Source: Streptomyces griseicoloratus (lineage in GTDB: Bacteria; Actinomycetota; Actinomycetes; Streptomycetales; Streptomycetaceae). Taken from it: a stretch of 58,801 bases of DNA. The notes beneath the pieces were generated by a model. The model was given only the letters and a program-made list of their open reading frames with translations, had not been told where the DNA came from and made no database searches. The stretch covers positions 1-58,801 of the forward strand of contig NZ_JACVQF010000177.1 of assembly GCF_014534645.1 (NCBI RefSeq), in the 5' to 3' direction. The position numbers and the translations under genes are program-made. Shown here piece by piece: positions 17,879-26,519 of the stretch (position 1 is the stretch's first letter; the number at the start of each line of letters is the position of its first letter).

Positions 17879-20800
17879 ATGGATCCTGTGGTACTCGGTG
17901 GCAGGTTGGCCTCCAATCTGGTCGGCTCACTGATCAGGAAACTCTTCGTGGCGGACGGGCCTGGTGCTGGACTGGTCGACAGGCCCGTGCGACTGAAGGA
18001 CCTGGTCTCTTTCCGTGGTGAGAAGCGCACGCTGGGCGAGAAGGACGTGCACAAGCTCGCGGAGCATCTGGTCCAGGAAGCGATCGACTCGCCCGGCGAA
18101 CGCCCCTTCCGCACCCAGGAGCGGATTGCCGTGGCCAATGCACTGGCCCTAAGGCTGCTCGCCCTAGGGGATCTGGACATGAGCGATGTCCAAGCCGTGC
18201 GGCTCGGTCAGCGGGAGCTGGCGCGCAGGTTGCGCCATCAGGGGCCCGAGCCGGATGGGCTGTCATCCGACGCTCAGCTCTTCCTCGACTCCGCGACGGA
18301 GTGGGCCTGCCTGCAGATTCTGGAGTTCTTCACCCGCCGCTCGACTTTCGTGGCTCGTACCCTGGTGGAACAGACCCGGACGCAGGCGGATCTCATCGCG
18401 AAGGTCGATGAGGTGCTTGTCCGTACCCCGCGCCCAGGCGCTCGGGACACAGCCTTCGAGCACAGCTACCTCAACTACGTCGCCAAGAAGCACGGCAAGC
18501 TCACGATCTACGGCATCGATCTCAGCAACTCGCCGGATCGCTGGCCGCTGGCCGCCACCTACCTCAGCCTGGACGTCATTGGACACAGGGCAGAACCGGA
18601 CTTCGGGCTAGAGTCGGGCTCCCCCGTCTCGGCCCCTGCCCCCGCCGATCAGACGCTAGCCAACCACGACCGAGTGCTGTTGCGTGGTGTCGCGGGCTCC
18701 GGAAAAACCACGCTGATCCAGTGGTTCGCGGTGTCGGCGGCGACTGGCCCCGCGGACCGTATAGCCTACCTCATCGGCCGGATCCCGTTCGTGCTGCCCC
18801 TGCGCACTCTCACCCGGCACGGCGACCGCCTCCCCTCCCCCGCGCACTTCCTTACCGCCGTCGGCTGCCCTCTGGCCGGCACCCAGCCGGAGGGCTGGGA
18901 GCACCGCGTCCTGACCAGTGGGCGCGGACTCGTCCTGGTGGATGGCCTCGATGAGGTGCCGGAGCCCGAACGCGAACGTACACGGACCTGGCTACGCGAC
19001 CTGCTGGATGCCTACCCCGGCAACCGCTGGCTCGTCACCTCACGCCCCTCCGCCGTGCGCGAGGACTGGCTCGCCGCCGACGGATTCACTGAACTCGGCC
19101 TCTCCGCGATGAGCCCATCGGATGTGGCAGACTTCATCAGGCGCTGGCACCGGGCAGCCGCCACCGGCGCGCCCGACGAGGACGCCGTCCTGGCCGCCTA
19201 CGAGGCCCAGCTGCGCGACGCCGTCCGCACCAAACCGGACCTGGGCCGCCTCGCTACGAATCCATTGATGTGCGGTCTGATCTGCGCCCTGCACCGTGAC
19301 CGGCGTGGCTACCTCCCACACGGCCGCAAGGAGTTGTACGACTCCGCGCTTTCCCTACTGTTGGTCCGCCGCGACCGCGAACGCGACATGGCGACCCCCG
19401 AGCTGAGCGAGGAGCCCCAACTGCAGCTCCTCCAGCGACTCGCGCACTGGCTCATCCGCAACGGCCGAACAGAGATGGACCGCAGCCGGGCGGAGAGCAT
19501 CATCGCGGAGGTGCTCCCGGCGATCCCGGCGGCGCAAGTCCTCGGGGACGCAGACGCAGTGCTGCGCCACTTCCTGATCCGCACCGGTCTGATGCTCTCA
19601 CCCGCCCCGGACACGATCCACTTTGTGCACCGCACATTCCAGGACTACCTGGGGGCGCGGGCGGCCGTGGAAGCCGGCGACTTCGGCCTGCTGACGGAGC
19701 ACGCCTCCGACGACCAGTGGGCGGACGTCATCCGCATGGCAGTGGCACAAGCCCGGCCTCGTGAACGGGCCGAGCTACTGAATCTACTGACGGCCTCCTC
19801 GGACAAACGTGTCCACCTGCTGGCGATGGCGTGCCTGGAACACGCCACGGAACTCGACCCGGCCGTACGACGCAAGGTCGAGGAGGCGGCGGCAACGCTG
19901 CTGCCGCCCCACACAGACGCCGAGGTCAAGGAACTGGCACAGATCGGGCCGCTGATCCTGGAACTGCTACCAGGCCCGCAGGAACTGTCCGACGACGAAG
20001 CCGAGGCCGTAACGGCGACGGCGGCGCTGGTCGGCACGGAGGCCGCGGTGCCGGTGCTGGCGCAATACCGGAACCATTCCGCGCAAAGGGTCCGGATCAA
20101 CCTGATGCGGGCGTGGAATCTCTTCGATGCAGAGGTGTACGCCGATGAGGTGCTGACCCACGTCGACACCCACGACCTGTTTCTCTTCATCACTTCGCCC
20201 GCGCAGGTGCGTGCCTTGTCACGTCTCGGCGATCGGACACGAATCGGCGTAACAGGCGACCACGCTCCTGCAGACATCCTCCGGGCTCTGCCCGAACAGG
20301 TGGAGTACCTCGGTCTCTACGAGAACACCCTGCTGAACGACCTGCGACCATTCGCCTCTCTGCCCTCGATCCACCACATGAACCTGGTGAGCTGTCCAGG
20401 AGTTGAGGACCTTATGCCCTTGACAGAGATGGGGCTGACCTCACTGTTTATCCGAGACCTTGACGGGACAGCCGGGCTGGACCACCTCTCCACACTCCAA
20501 ACGCTCACCGTCTCGACGCCTCTGCCGGGCGGGCTGTCCGCCATGCCGCAGGACGCTCCTCTGACCAGCTTGTCACTGAGCGAAGACGCCGTCGCGGAAA
20601 CCGGACTGCGCGGTCTGAGCACCTGGCCGACACTGGAGTACCTCAACATCCAAAACGATATCGGCGACCTCCGCCCCAGGGACTGGGCCGAGATCGCCAG
20701 GCTCCCGCGTCTCAGCTCAATAGGCATCGCGGCGAGACACCTCCCCCAGCTCCTCTCCGCTCCGCACCTGGTCGCACTTGAGACTGTCTCTGTGACGAAC

Positions 20801-20968
20801 ATTCGCGAAGACACTGATCTCACGTCGCTGTACGGCAACTGCCCGCAGGTCCGCACGCTCAGGCTGTACTCGGAGGAGCACTCCACAGGGCTGGAAACGG
20901 CCCCCTACCAGGCCCTCTTCCCCGAAGCCGAGATCACGGTCCACCCCACCCGCCCTCTGCTCTTCTGA
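17879..20968 (+). CDS. NACHT NTPase with leucine-rich repeats (bacterial NLR-like)
   Basis: The 1029-residue protein starts MDPVVLGGRLASNLVGSL. Residues 1-150 form a helical N-terminal domain containing GLVDRPVRLKDLVSFRGE, resembling the NNH-type domains of actinobacterial NACHT proteins. The NACHT domain has Walker A GVAGSGKTT (270-278) and Walker B LVLVDGLDEV (about 351-360), with TSRPSAV and FVHRTFQDYLGARA downstream. A helical region follows, then leucine-rich repeats from about 800 to the end. Bacterial NACHT proteins include proven antiphage NLR relatives. The recognisable domains suggest sensing by the LRRs and an effector function at the N-terminus; that split is inference. The gene is intact and monocistronic. 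Confidence 0.9.
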   Translation: MDPVVLGGRLASNLVGSLIRKLFVADGPGAGLVDRPVRLKDLVSFRGEKRTLGEKDVHKLAEHLVQEAIDSPGERPFRTQERIAVANALALRLLALGDLDMSDVQAVRLGQRELARRLRHQGPEPDGLSSDAQLFLDSATEWACLQILEFFTRRSTFVARTLVEQTRTQADLIAKVDEVLVRTPRPGARDTAFEHSYLNYVAKKHGKLTIYGIDLSNSPDRWPLAATYLSLDVIGHRAEPDFGLESGSPVSAPAPADQTLANHDRVLLRGVAGSGKTTLIQWFAVSAATGPADRIAYLIGRIPFVLPLRTLTRHGDRLPSPAHFLTAVGCPLAGTQPEGWEHRVLTSGRGLVLVDGLDEVPEPERERTRTWLRDLLDAYPGNRWLVTSRPSAVREDWLAADGFTELGLSAMSPSDVADFIRRWHRAAATGAPDEDAVLAAYEAQLRDAVRTKPDLGRLATNPLMCGLICALHRDRRGYLPHGRKELYDSALSLLLVRRDRERDMATPELSEEPQLQLLQRLAHWLIRNGRTEMDRSRAESIIAEVLPAIPAAQVLGDADAVLRHFLIRTGLMLSPAPDTIHFVHRTFQDYLGARAAVEAGDFGLLTEHASDDQWADVIRMAVAQARPRERAELLNLLTASSDKRVHLLAMACLEHATELDPAVRRKVEEAAATLLPPHTDAEVKELAQIGPLILELLPGPQELSDDEAEAVTATAALVGTEAAVPVLAQYRNHSAQRVRINLMRAWNLFDAEVYADEVLTHVDTHDLFLFITSPAQVRALSRLGDRTRIGVTGDHAPADILRALPEQVEYLGLYENTLLNDLRPFASLPSIHHMNLVSCPGVEDLMPLTEMGLTSLFIRDLDGTAGLDHLSTLQTLTVSTPLPGGLSAMPQDAPLTSLSLSEDAVAETGLRGLSTWPTLEYLNIQNDIGDLRPRDWAEIARLPRLSSIGIAARHLPQLLSAPHLVALETVSVTNIREDTDLTSLYGNCPQVRTLRLYSEEHSTGLETAPYQALFPEAEITVHPTRPLLF

Positions 20969-20984
20969 GGCAGCCCAGCACAGC

Positions 20985-21110
20985 GAAGGGTTCGGCGACG
21001 CCGACGCCTCCAAGGAACACGACCAGTCGTGGTCGCTGTAGGCGGTGCCAAGGATCCCGTCCCGGTCGCTGCTGCACCGACCGTTCGTCCGGGAGAGCCG
21101 CTGCACGACG
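20985..21110 (-). pseudogene. Scrap of repeated SDHDLVVFL-type small protein (copy 1)
   Basis: The reverse strand reads DRDGILGTAYSDHD and then, one frame over, LVVFLGGVGVAEP. Aligned with the copies near 33.1 and 33.8 kb, one G is missing from ccagGtcgtgg. The intact family appears to be a small protein of about 70-80 residues; this copy is broken. Confidence 0.45.
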
Positions 21111-21229
21111 ATCGGAACGCGCCCAGCGTGCCTGGGCCGGTTCGACGGGCGAGCCGTCCGCAGGGCGGTCAGGGAGTGTTCGTGCGCCGGCCCTGCGCCG
21201 TAAGGCGGTCACCGGGGTTCAGGCGGGGC

Positions 21230-22018
21230 ATGGCCGACTTTGAGGTGCACGTCGACACGTCGGAGGTACCGTCGCCCGTCCGGCCCCGACGGGACATCGT
21301 CGACGGCATCCGCTACATCGTCGACAACGGCGCTAAATGGAGAGCGCTGCCCGGGGACTTCCCGCCGTGGGAGACCGTCTACGGGTTCTTCTGGCGGTGG
21401 AACCGGGCCGGGGTCGTCACCTACATCCGTGACCAGCTCCGCCGCCGGATCCGTACCGGCAAGGGCCGCTGCCCGCACCCGGTGGCCCTGATCGTCGACT
21501 CCCAGTCGGTCAAGGGCGCATCCACCGTCGGCAAGAACAGCCGCGGCTACGACGCCGCGAAGAAGATCAACGGTCGCAAGCGACATATCACCGTGGACAC
21601 GCTCGGCCTGCCCGTGATGATCACGGTGACGCCCGCCGACGTCCAGGACCGCGACGCCGCCCGCGACGTCTTCTGGCGCCTGCGCCTTACGCAGCCGCAG
21701 ATCACCCAGATCTGGGCCGACCGCGGCTACGCCGGCGACCTCGTGGACTGGGCCCGCGACCGCCTCTGGCTCAACCTGCGCATCGTCTCCCGCCCCAAGG
21801 GAACCAAGGGCTTCGTCATCCTGCCCCGCCGTTGGAAAGTCGAGCGCACGATCGGCTGGTGCATGAACGCCCGCCGCAACGCACGCGACTACGAACGCCT
21901 CCCCCAGCACTCCGAAGCACACCTGAACTGGGCACTCATCACCACGATGACCCGACGCCTCACCCGCAAAAGCCCCCGCACCAGCCAGTGGACCAAGAAG
22001 CCATCGGCGACCGGCTGA
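21230..22018 (+). CDS. IS5-family transposase
   Basis: The 262-residue product has all three catalytic regions: LIVDSQSVKG, IWADRGYAGD and the C-terminal KVERTIGWCMNARRNARDYE. It also has the usual RDIVDGIRYIVDNGAKWRAL N-terminal helices. The extreme N-terminus (MADFEVHVDTSEVP) is unlike the normal SDEQW-type start, so the first ~30 residues were probably replaced or decayed. I could not find a left inverted repeat. It is followed at once by a perfect 15-bp hairpin. Confidence 0.8.
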   Translation: MADFEVHVDTSEVPSPVRPRRDIVDGIRYIVDNGAKWRALPGDFPPWETVYGFFWRWNRAGVVTYIRDQLRRRIRTGKGRCPHPVALIVDSQSVKGASTVGKNSRGYDAAKKINGRKRHITVDTLGLPVMITVTPADVQDRDAARDVFWRLRLTQPQITQIWADRGYAGDLVDWARDRLWLNLRIVSRPKGTKGFVILPRRWKVERTIGWCMNARRNARDYERLPQHSEAHLNWALITTMTRRLTRKSPRTSQWTKKPSATG

Positions 22019-22052
22019 GCTGGGACGATTCCAACGTGAATCGTCCCAGCTC
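22017..22052. terminator. Perfect 15-bp hairpin between convergent genes
   Basis: GAGCTGGGACGATTC and its exact complement flank a six-base loop CAACGT. It begins within the transposase stop codon and lies before the 3' end of the convergent peptidase E gene. It is well placed as a bidirectional terminator, though no U-tract follows. It could instead be part of the IS end. Confidence 0.6.
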
Positions 22053-22073
22053 GTGAAGTGAAAGACGCGGTCA

Positions 22074-22817
22074 TCACCAGGATGCGGTCAGCATGCGAGG
22101 TTCGATGCGCTCCTCCACCACCCTGACTCCGTCGCTTTTGACGATGTAAGCGCCTTTACCGGGGATTTCCGTCACCGCTTCCACCAATTCCGTTCCGCGG
22201 TACACCAGGCCGACTCCATCGTCTGTGCAGTGAGCAGTAGGCATGGTGCCGTCCGCCACGAGCTGATGAATCAACGGACGTCGACCCTCATCCGAGTCGT
22301 AGTGCACGCCGTTTCCATACGGCAGGAAGCCGAGTGCGTCCGTGACCGGGCGCAGTTCCGGCCCGAACGAGTCGGTCGCACCCCCCTGGAACCAGCAGAG
22401 GGAACCCGCGCTGACTCCGCTGAGCACGACACCGGCCTGCCAGGCACGGTGCATGATGCGGTCCAGGCCATGTGCTCTCCACACCGCGAGCAGGTTGACC
22501 ACCGAGCCTCCCATGACCCAGACCACATCGTGGTCGAGGATCGAGCCCTCGACATCTTCGAGGTTGGGCATGGGGAACAGGTGCAGAGGCGTCAGATCGA
22601 ATCCCGCTATTCGCGCAGCCTCGGTCATGCGGGTTGTGAAGTGCTCGGCGTCCCCAATGGCGGTGCCGACGTACATGATGCGCGGGCGCCGACCATGCAC
22701 GCCGGAGAGGTCAACCGCATGATGCACCAGAGCATCAAACATCACCCTGGTCCGCCCTCCGACTCGATGGCCGCCGGAGGTCGCGAGGATCGTCGGTTCC
22801 AAAGCCGTCATGACCAT
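22074..22817 (-). CDS. Peptidase E-like protein (family S51)
   Basis: The 247-residue protein has the class I glutamine amidotransferase-like fold of peptidase E and cyanophycinase. The nucleophile elbow GVSAGS is at 134-139 (S136), with VVWVMGGSVVNLL before it forming the strand and loop that define the family. The acid/His partners probably lie in the region with DSDEGRRPLI and AHCTDDG. Peptidase E cleaves Asp-X dipeptides; the exact substrate here is unknown. It follows the ligase-like gene by 19 bases on the same strand and may be co-transcribed with it. Start could be ATG 22817 or 22811. Confidence 0.85.
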   Translation of the reverse strand: MVMTALEPTILATSGGHRVGGRTRVMFDALVHHAVDLSGVHGRRPRIMYVGTAIGDAEHFTTRMTEAARIAGFDLTPLHLFPMPNLEDVEGSILDHDVVWVMGGSVVNLLAVWRAHGLDRIMHRAWQAGVVLSGVSAGSLCWFQGGATDSFGPELRPVTDALGFLPYGNGVHYDSDEGRRPLIHQLVADGTMPTAHCTDDGVGLVYRGTELVEAVTEIPGKGAYIVKSDGVRVVEERIEPRMLTASW

Positions 22818-22836
22818 GATCGTATCGGTGGCCTGC

Positions 22837-23760
22837 TTACGGTCCTGGGCCGCCTGCGGTTGAAAAACACCTACTCAGGTCGTCGCGCACCCGCAGGTAG
22901 CGGACGGGATGCCGGTAGCGGCCCTCGTCCACCGCACTGTCACCGGCGAACTCGACAACCACGTCGGGCGCCACCGGCCGGTGGTCGATCATCTCGCGTG
23001 AGCCCCAGCCGACGGCGAAGCGGCGGTGCTGCCACGGATGCTCGGCGCCGCCCGGGTAGAGGAGGCCGCCGACCTCGCGCCGTGCCGTCGCCGACAGGGG
23101 TGACGTCCGCGCGATGAACCGCAGCCGGCCAGCCTGGTCGTAGCGGCCCAGCAGCAGCGTCGACGGCGCCGTCACCCGGCCCGTCACCGAGGCGACGACC
23201 GCCTCCGCACTGGCGCGGGCACGCACCTTGATCCAGCCCCGGCGGGCCGGCTGATACCGCTGCGACAGCCCCTTCACGACGACACCCTCGATACCGGCCG
23301 CGCCCCACGCCGGGTCGAGCCAGTCCTCCGCCATCGCCCGGTCGGTGGTCGCCGGGCACAGGACGAATGGCGCGGCCAGCACCCCCTCGGCGAACAGCGC
23401 CTCCAGCAGCGCGCGTCGTGCCCGGTACGGCTCGTCCAGGAGCGGGCCGTCGGCCGTGTCGAGGACGTCGAACACGATCAGGTGCGCCGGGGTGGTCCGG
23501 GCGGCCTGCCGGGCACCGGCGCCGTGGCGCCAGGCCCGCTGCTGGAGCTGGCCGAAGTCGAGACGGCCCTCCGAGGCGACGACCAGCTCACCGTCCAGGA
23601 CCAGCGGCTCGCGCAGGGCCCGCCCGGCAGCCGTGATCTCAGGGAAGGCACCGCTGAGGTCGGCTCCGTTCCTCGACTGCAGGTACGCGCGGCCAGGGCC
23701 GGCGAAGAGCAGCGCCCGGTAGCCGTCGTTCTCCAGACTGCGGGGTGTCTCATGAGACAC
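22837..23760 (-). CDS. ATP-dependent DNA ligase-like protein lacking motif I lysine
   Basis: The 307-residue product contains most of an ATP-dependent ligase: LQSRNGADLSGAFPEI, LDGELVV (motif III region), LIVFDVLD, EGVVVKG (motif IV), GWIKVRAR (motif V), and an OB-fold with LLLGRYDQAGRLRFIARTS. In active ligases motif I is K-x-D-G. Here it reads SLENDGYRA, so Glu replaces the AMP-accepting Lys, and the usual ~20 residues before it are replaced by VSHETPR. I chose GTG 23760 because it aligns with the start of the related chimera at 28985; ATG 23790 is also possible. It is unlikely to self-adenylate. It may be a decaying copy or a DNA-binding derivative. Confidence 0.75.
   Translation of the reverse strand: MSHETPRSLENDGYRALLFAGPGRAYLQSRNGADLSGAFPEITAAGRALREPLVLDGELVVASEGRLDFGQLQQRAWRHGAGARQAARTTPAHLIVFDVLDTADGPLLDEPYRARRALLEALFAEGVLAAPFVLCPATTDRAMAEDWLDPAWGAAGIEGVVVKGLSQRYQPARRGWIKVRARASAEAVVASVTGRVTAPSTLLLGRYDQAGRLRFIARTSPLSATARREVGGLLYPGGAEHPWQHRRFAVGWGSREMIDHRPVAPDVVVEFAGDSAVDEGRYRHPVRYLRVRDDLSRCFSTAGGPGP
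23745..23760. promoter_or_regulatory. 16-bp perfect palindrome at the ligase-like start
   Basis: GTGTCTCATGAGACAC is a perfect palindrome covering the proposed GTG start. Its core CTCATGAG and one full arm recur at 28967-28978, at the start of the ligase chimera. It could be an operator or a recombination/insertion target. Confidence 0.45.
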
Positions 23761-23877
23761 CGGCGGCTGAGCTACCTCTCCTACCGCCAAGTCATTGGCT
23801 CGGCTTGCACTGGCCGTTGTGCATGGTTGTCAGCAGACTGTCACCACGAATCAGCGGTGCTCGGAAGGTGAGAACCC

Positions 23878-24162
23878 TTGCTTGTTGTGACTGGCGGTGT
23901 CGTCATCTGCCTATGGCTGCTCCTCTTTACCTGGGTCGGCTGGCGGCGGCGCAGGCATGGCGGCGGCGGAGCGTCCACTGCTGAGGCATGGGCCGAGCTC
24001 TTCCATCCGTCACAGCGGCACGTGCGACAGGAGCGGGAACGCCAACTTGTCCTCCGGGACGACGCCGAATCCGGTGCACCCCCCAGCTCTGTTGACCTTG
24101 ACTCCGGCAAGGCGGTTATTCGCCCTGCGCAGAGCGCCACAAGCAAATACGACGCGCCGTAA
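23878..24162 (+). CDS. DUF6191-like small membrane protein
   Basis: TTG 23878 or GTG 23887 follows a GGAAGG ribosome site. The product has one N-terminal transmembrane helix (GGVVICLWLLLFTWVGW) and a basic RRRR anchor. The cytoplasmic tail contains WAELFHPSQRHVRQERE then LVLRDDAESGAPPSS and VDLDSGKAVIR, the pattern of the actinobacterial DUF6191 domain. Length is up to 94 residues. Function is unknown. It is divergent from the ligase-like gene. Confidence 0.7.
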   Translation: MLVVTGGVVICLWLLLFTWVGWRRRRHGGGGASTAEAWAELFHPSQRHVRQERERQLVLRDDAESGAPPSSVDLDSGKAVIRPAQSATSKYDAP

Positions 24163-24400
24163 CGGTTCGGCACGTCCCCATCCGCCCAGCACGGTTGCCC
24201 GGAGTTCTCGGTTTCCTCCAGCCCTGCGCTTCCACGGACCGGCAGCAGCCGGTCATCTTGCCGGACCGCTGCCGCCGCACCAGCCGCGCATGAGCTCGGA
24301 GCGTATTTCTACTCCAGCAGCTTTTCCCTGGTGCAGTAACTTGCCAACGCCGCCTGGAAATGACCAGCTGCCGCAGAGCAGGACAACCGGAGGATCATCC

Positions 24401-25159
24401 ATGCCCCGAGAGGCGCCGTACCTCGCAGTAGCCGACGTGCTGCGCGCGCGGATTGTCTCCGGAGAGTGGGAGATCGGGCAGCGCCTGCCGTCCCGGGCTC
24501 GGCTTGCCGTGGAGTACGGGGTCGGACGCAACGTCATACAGAGGGCCATGGACCGTTTGATCATCGAGGGTCTCCTTGAAGGCCGTGCCGGCTCGGGCAC
24601 CTACGTCCGCAGGCCGCGAGAGCGCCTCCGACTGATCCGCTCGCGGCACCGCGAACGGCGGGAGGGTTCTCTTCCTTGGCAGGACAGGAGGGAGCGGGGA
24701 AGGGCCGACGCCTGGGACTCACACAGTCAGGTCCGCGTCCCCGCCCCCGAGCCAATCGCCGAGAGGCTCGCCATCAGTCCCGGCGACTTCTGTGTCTGTA
24801 CGCATTACGAGTTCCTTGCCGACGGGCGACCTGTCCAGCTTTCCGAGTCCTGGGAGCCGATGGCTATCACGGATGGAACGCCGATTGTGCTGCCCGAGAT
24901 GGGTCCCCTGGCGGGTAGGGGTGTGGTCGAGCGCATGCGATCCATTGGCGTGGCCGTCTCGACTGTGGTCGAGGTGCCGCGCCCGGCTCGTGCCACCCAG
25001 GTTCAGGCGAACCTCCTGGGCATCAGCGTGGGAGACCTCGTGCTGCAGATCGAGCGGACCATCTTCGACACGGACGGACGTCCGGTGGAAACAGCCGACA
25101 TGGTCATTCCGGACGTGTGCCGGGAAGTGGTCTACGAGTTCGGAGTCGACCATCCGTAG
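24401..25159 (+). CDS. GntR-family regulator (HutC/UTRA type)
   Basis: ATG 24401 has a GGAGGA ribosome site seven bases upstream. The 252-residue protein has an N-terminal winged helix (LRARIVSGEWEIGQRLPSR, then VGRNVIQRAMDRL, then GSGTYV) typical of GntR. The C-terminal UTRA ligand domain includes VCTHYEFLADGRPVQLSES and ends with a strand-rich IERTIFDTDGRPVE. The MFS gene follows after 46 bases on the same strand, so it probably controls that transporter. The effector is unknown. Confidence 0.9.
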   Translation: MPREAPYLAVADVLRARIVSGEWEIGQRLPSRARLAVEYGVGRNVIQRAMDRLIIEGLLEGRAGSGTYVRRPRERLRLIRSRHRERREGSLPWQDRRERGRADAWDSHSQVRVPAPEPIAERLAISPGDFCVCTHYEFLADGRPVQLSESWEPMAITDGTPIVLPEMGPLAGRGVVERMRSIGVAVSTVVEVPRPARATQVQANLLGISVGDLVLQIERTIFDTDGRPVETADMVIPDVCREVVYEFGVDHP

Positions 25160-25205
25160 TCGTTGACATTAGAGAGACATCGACTATTCGACAGCAGGGT
25201 GTTCC

Positions 25206-26465
25206 ATGGCGAAATTCTCCAGGCTTGGCCTCTTGCACGATCGGGACTTCGGGCGATTGTTTGCTGCCACTGCGTTGGGTCAGTTAGGCGACCGAATCAT
25301 CTTTCTGGCCTTGCCTCTGGTTGCCGTCGTGGCATTGCATGCCGACGAGTTCCAGGTGGGCTTGCTGGCCGCGATGACTTCGGCAGGATCGCTCCTGGTC
25401 GGGTTGCCGGCGGGCGCGTGGGTGGACCGCATGCGGAAGCGATCGGTGATGATCTGTACTGATCTCGCTCGTGCGCTGTTCCTCCTGGCGGTTCCGTTGG
25501 CATGGTGGGCGGGGCTTCTTAGCATCTGGTGGCTCTATGCAGTCGCCTTGGTTCATGGAGTGTTGACTGTCTTCTTCGATGTTGCGTACGTCAGCTATCT
25601 CCCGTACTTGGTGGGGCGGGGGAATCTCGTGGAAGGGAACTCGAAACTTTCGGCCACACGCTCGGTGACCAGTATCAGCGGGCCGACGGTGGCGGGGCCG
25701 CTGGTCGGCCTGGTTGGAGCTCCTGCAACGCTTTTGGTGAGTTCGGCCGGGATGGCTATGTCGGGGCTGCTTGCGATTACCATCAAGAAACGCGAAAAGA
25801 AGCCCGAGTCGAGCGAGCATCCTCGATTGGTTCGCGAGATCAAGGAGGGGCTGAAGTTCGTCGTCAAGTACCCCACCCTCCGCGCGATCATCCTGGGGGA
25901 TGCGATATTCAATCTCTTCCTGGTCATGTATCAGACCATGTTGCTGGTCTTTTTGGAGCGGGAAATTGGCCTCCAGTCCTTTGGTATCGGTCTCATTTTT
26001 TCAGGGATGGGTTGTGGTGCCTTGCTGGGCGCGCTGTTGGCAACCAGGGTCTCGAAGCGGGTCGGGCACGGTCCGGTCATCTGGCTGGCGGCGCTGGTTA
26101 CTTGTCCGTTGACCGCGCTCATGCCGTTGGCCCGAGCGGGTTGGAGCGTGTATGTGGCTGCCATCGGACTTGCGGCTCTGTCACTGGGTGGAGTCGTCCG
26201 CGTGGTGGCTCAGTCAAGCTTCCAGCAGGCTCTGACGCCGGATCGGCTTCTGGGTCGGATGAGCGCAACAGCTCGGTTTGTTTCCTGGGGTGGCATTCCT
26301 CTCGGTGGGCTTTTGGGTGGAGCCTCGGGCTCTGTGTTCGGAGCGGCAGGCACTTTGTGGATTGGTGCAGCGGGTATGACGCTGAGTGTCCTTCCCAACT
26401 TGCTGTCACCGCTTCGGACAATGCGCACGATGCCCACGGAGAAGGCCCCCGAATTCGCGCGTTGA
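25206..26465 (+). CDS. MFS transporter
   Basis: The 419-residue integral membrane protein has about 12 hydrophobic helices and the MFS motif A loop GAWVDRMRKRS between helices 2 and 3. The N-terminus (FGRLFAATALGQLGDRI) resembles the exporter group often annotated with enterobactin or macrolide efflux (MFS_3). A basic loop (KKREKKPESS) divides the two halves. It lies just downstream of the GntR gene, suggesting drug or metabolite export under its control. Codon use is noticeably less GC-biased than in neighbouring genes, a possible sign of separate origin. Confidence 0.88.
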   Translation: MAKFSRLGLLHDRDFGRLFAATALGQLGDRIIFLALPLVAVVALHADEFQVGLLAAMTSAGSLLVGLPAGAWVDRMRKRSVMICTDLARALFLLAVPLAWWAGLLSIWWLYAVALVHGVLTVFFDVAYVSYLPYLVGRGNLVEGNSKLSATRSVTSISGPTVAGPLVGLVGAPATLLVSSAGMAMSGLLAITIKKREKKPESSEHPRLVREIKEGLKFVVKYPTLRAIILGDAIFNLFLVMYQTMLLVFLEREIGLQSFGIGLIFSGMGCGALLGALLATRVSKRVGHGPVIWLAALVTCPLTALMPLARAGWSVYVAAIGLAALSLGGVVRVVAQSSFQQALTPDRLLGRMSATARFVSWGGIPLGGLLGGASGSVFGAAGTLWIGAAGMTLSVLPNLLSPLRTMRTMPTEKAPEFAR

Positions 26466-26519
26466 GGTGTCGCTGATGGCTGACAAACAAGCGCGTACGG
26501 CCTGTAGGGCGAAGCGTCT

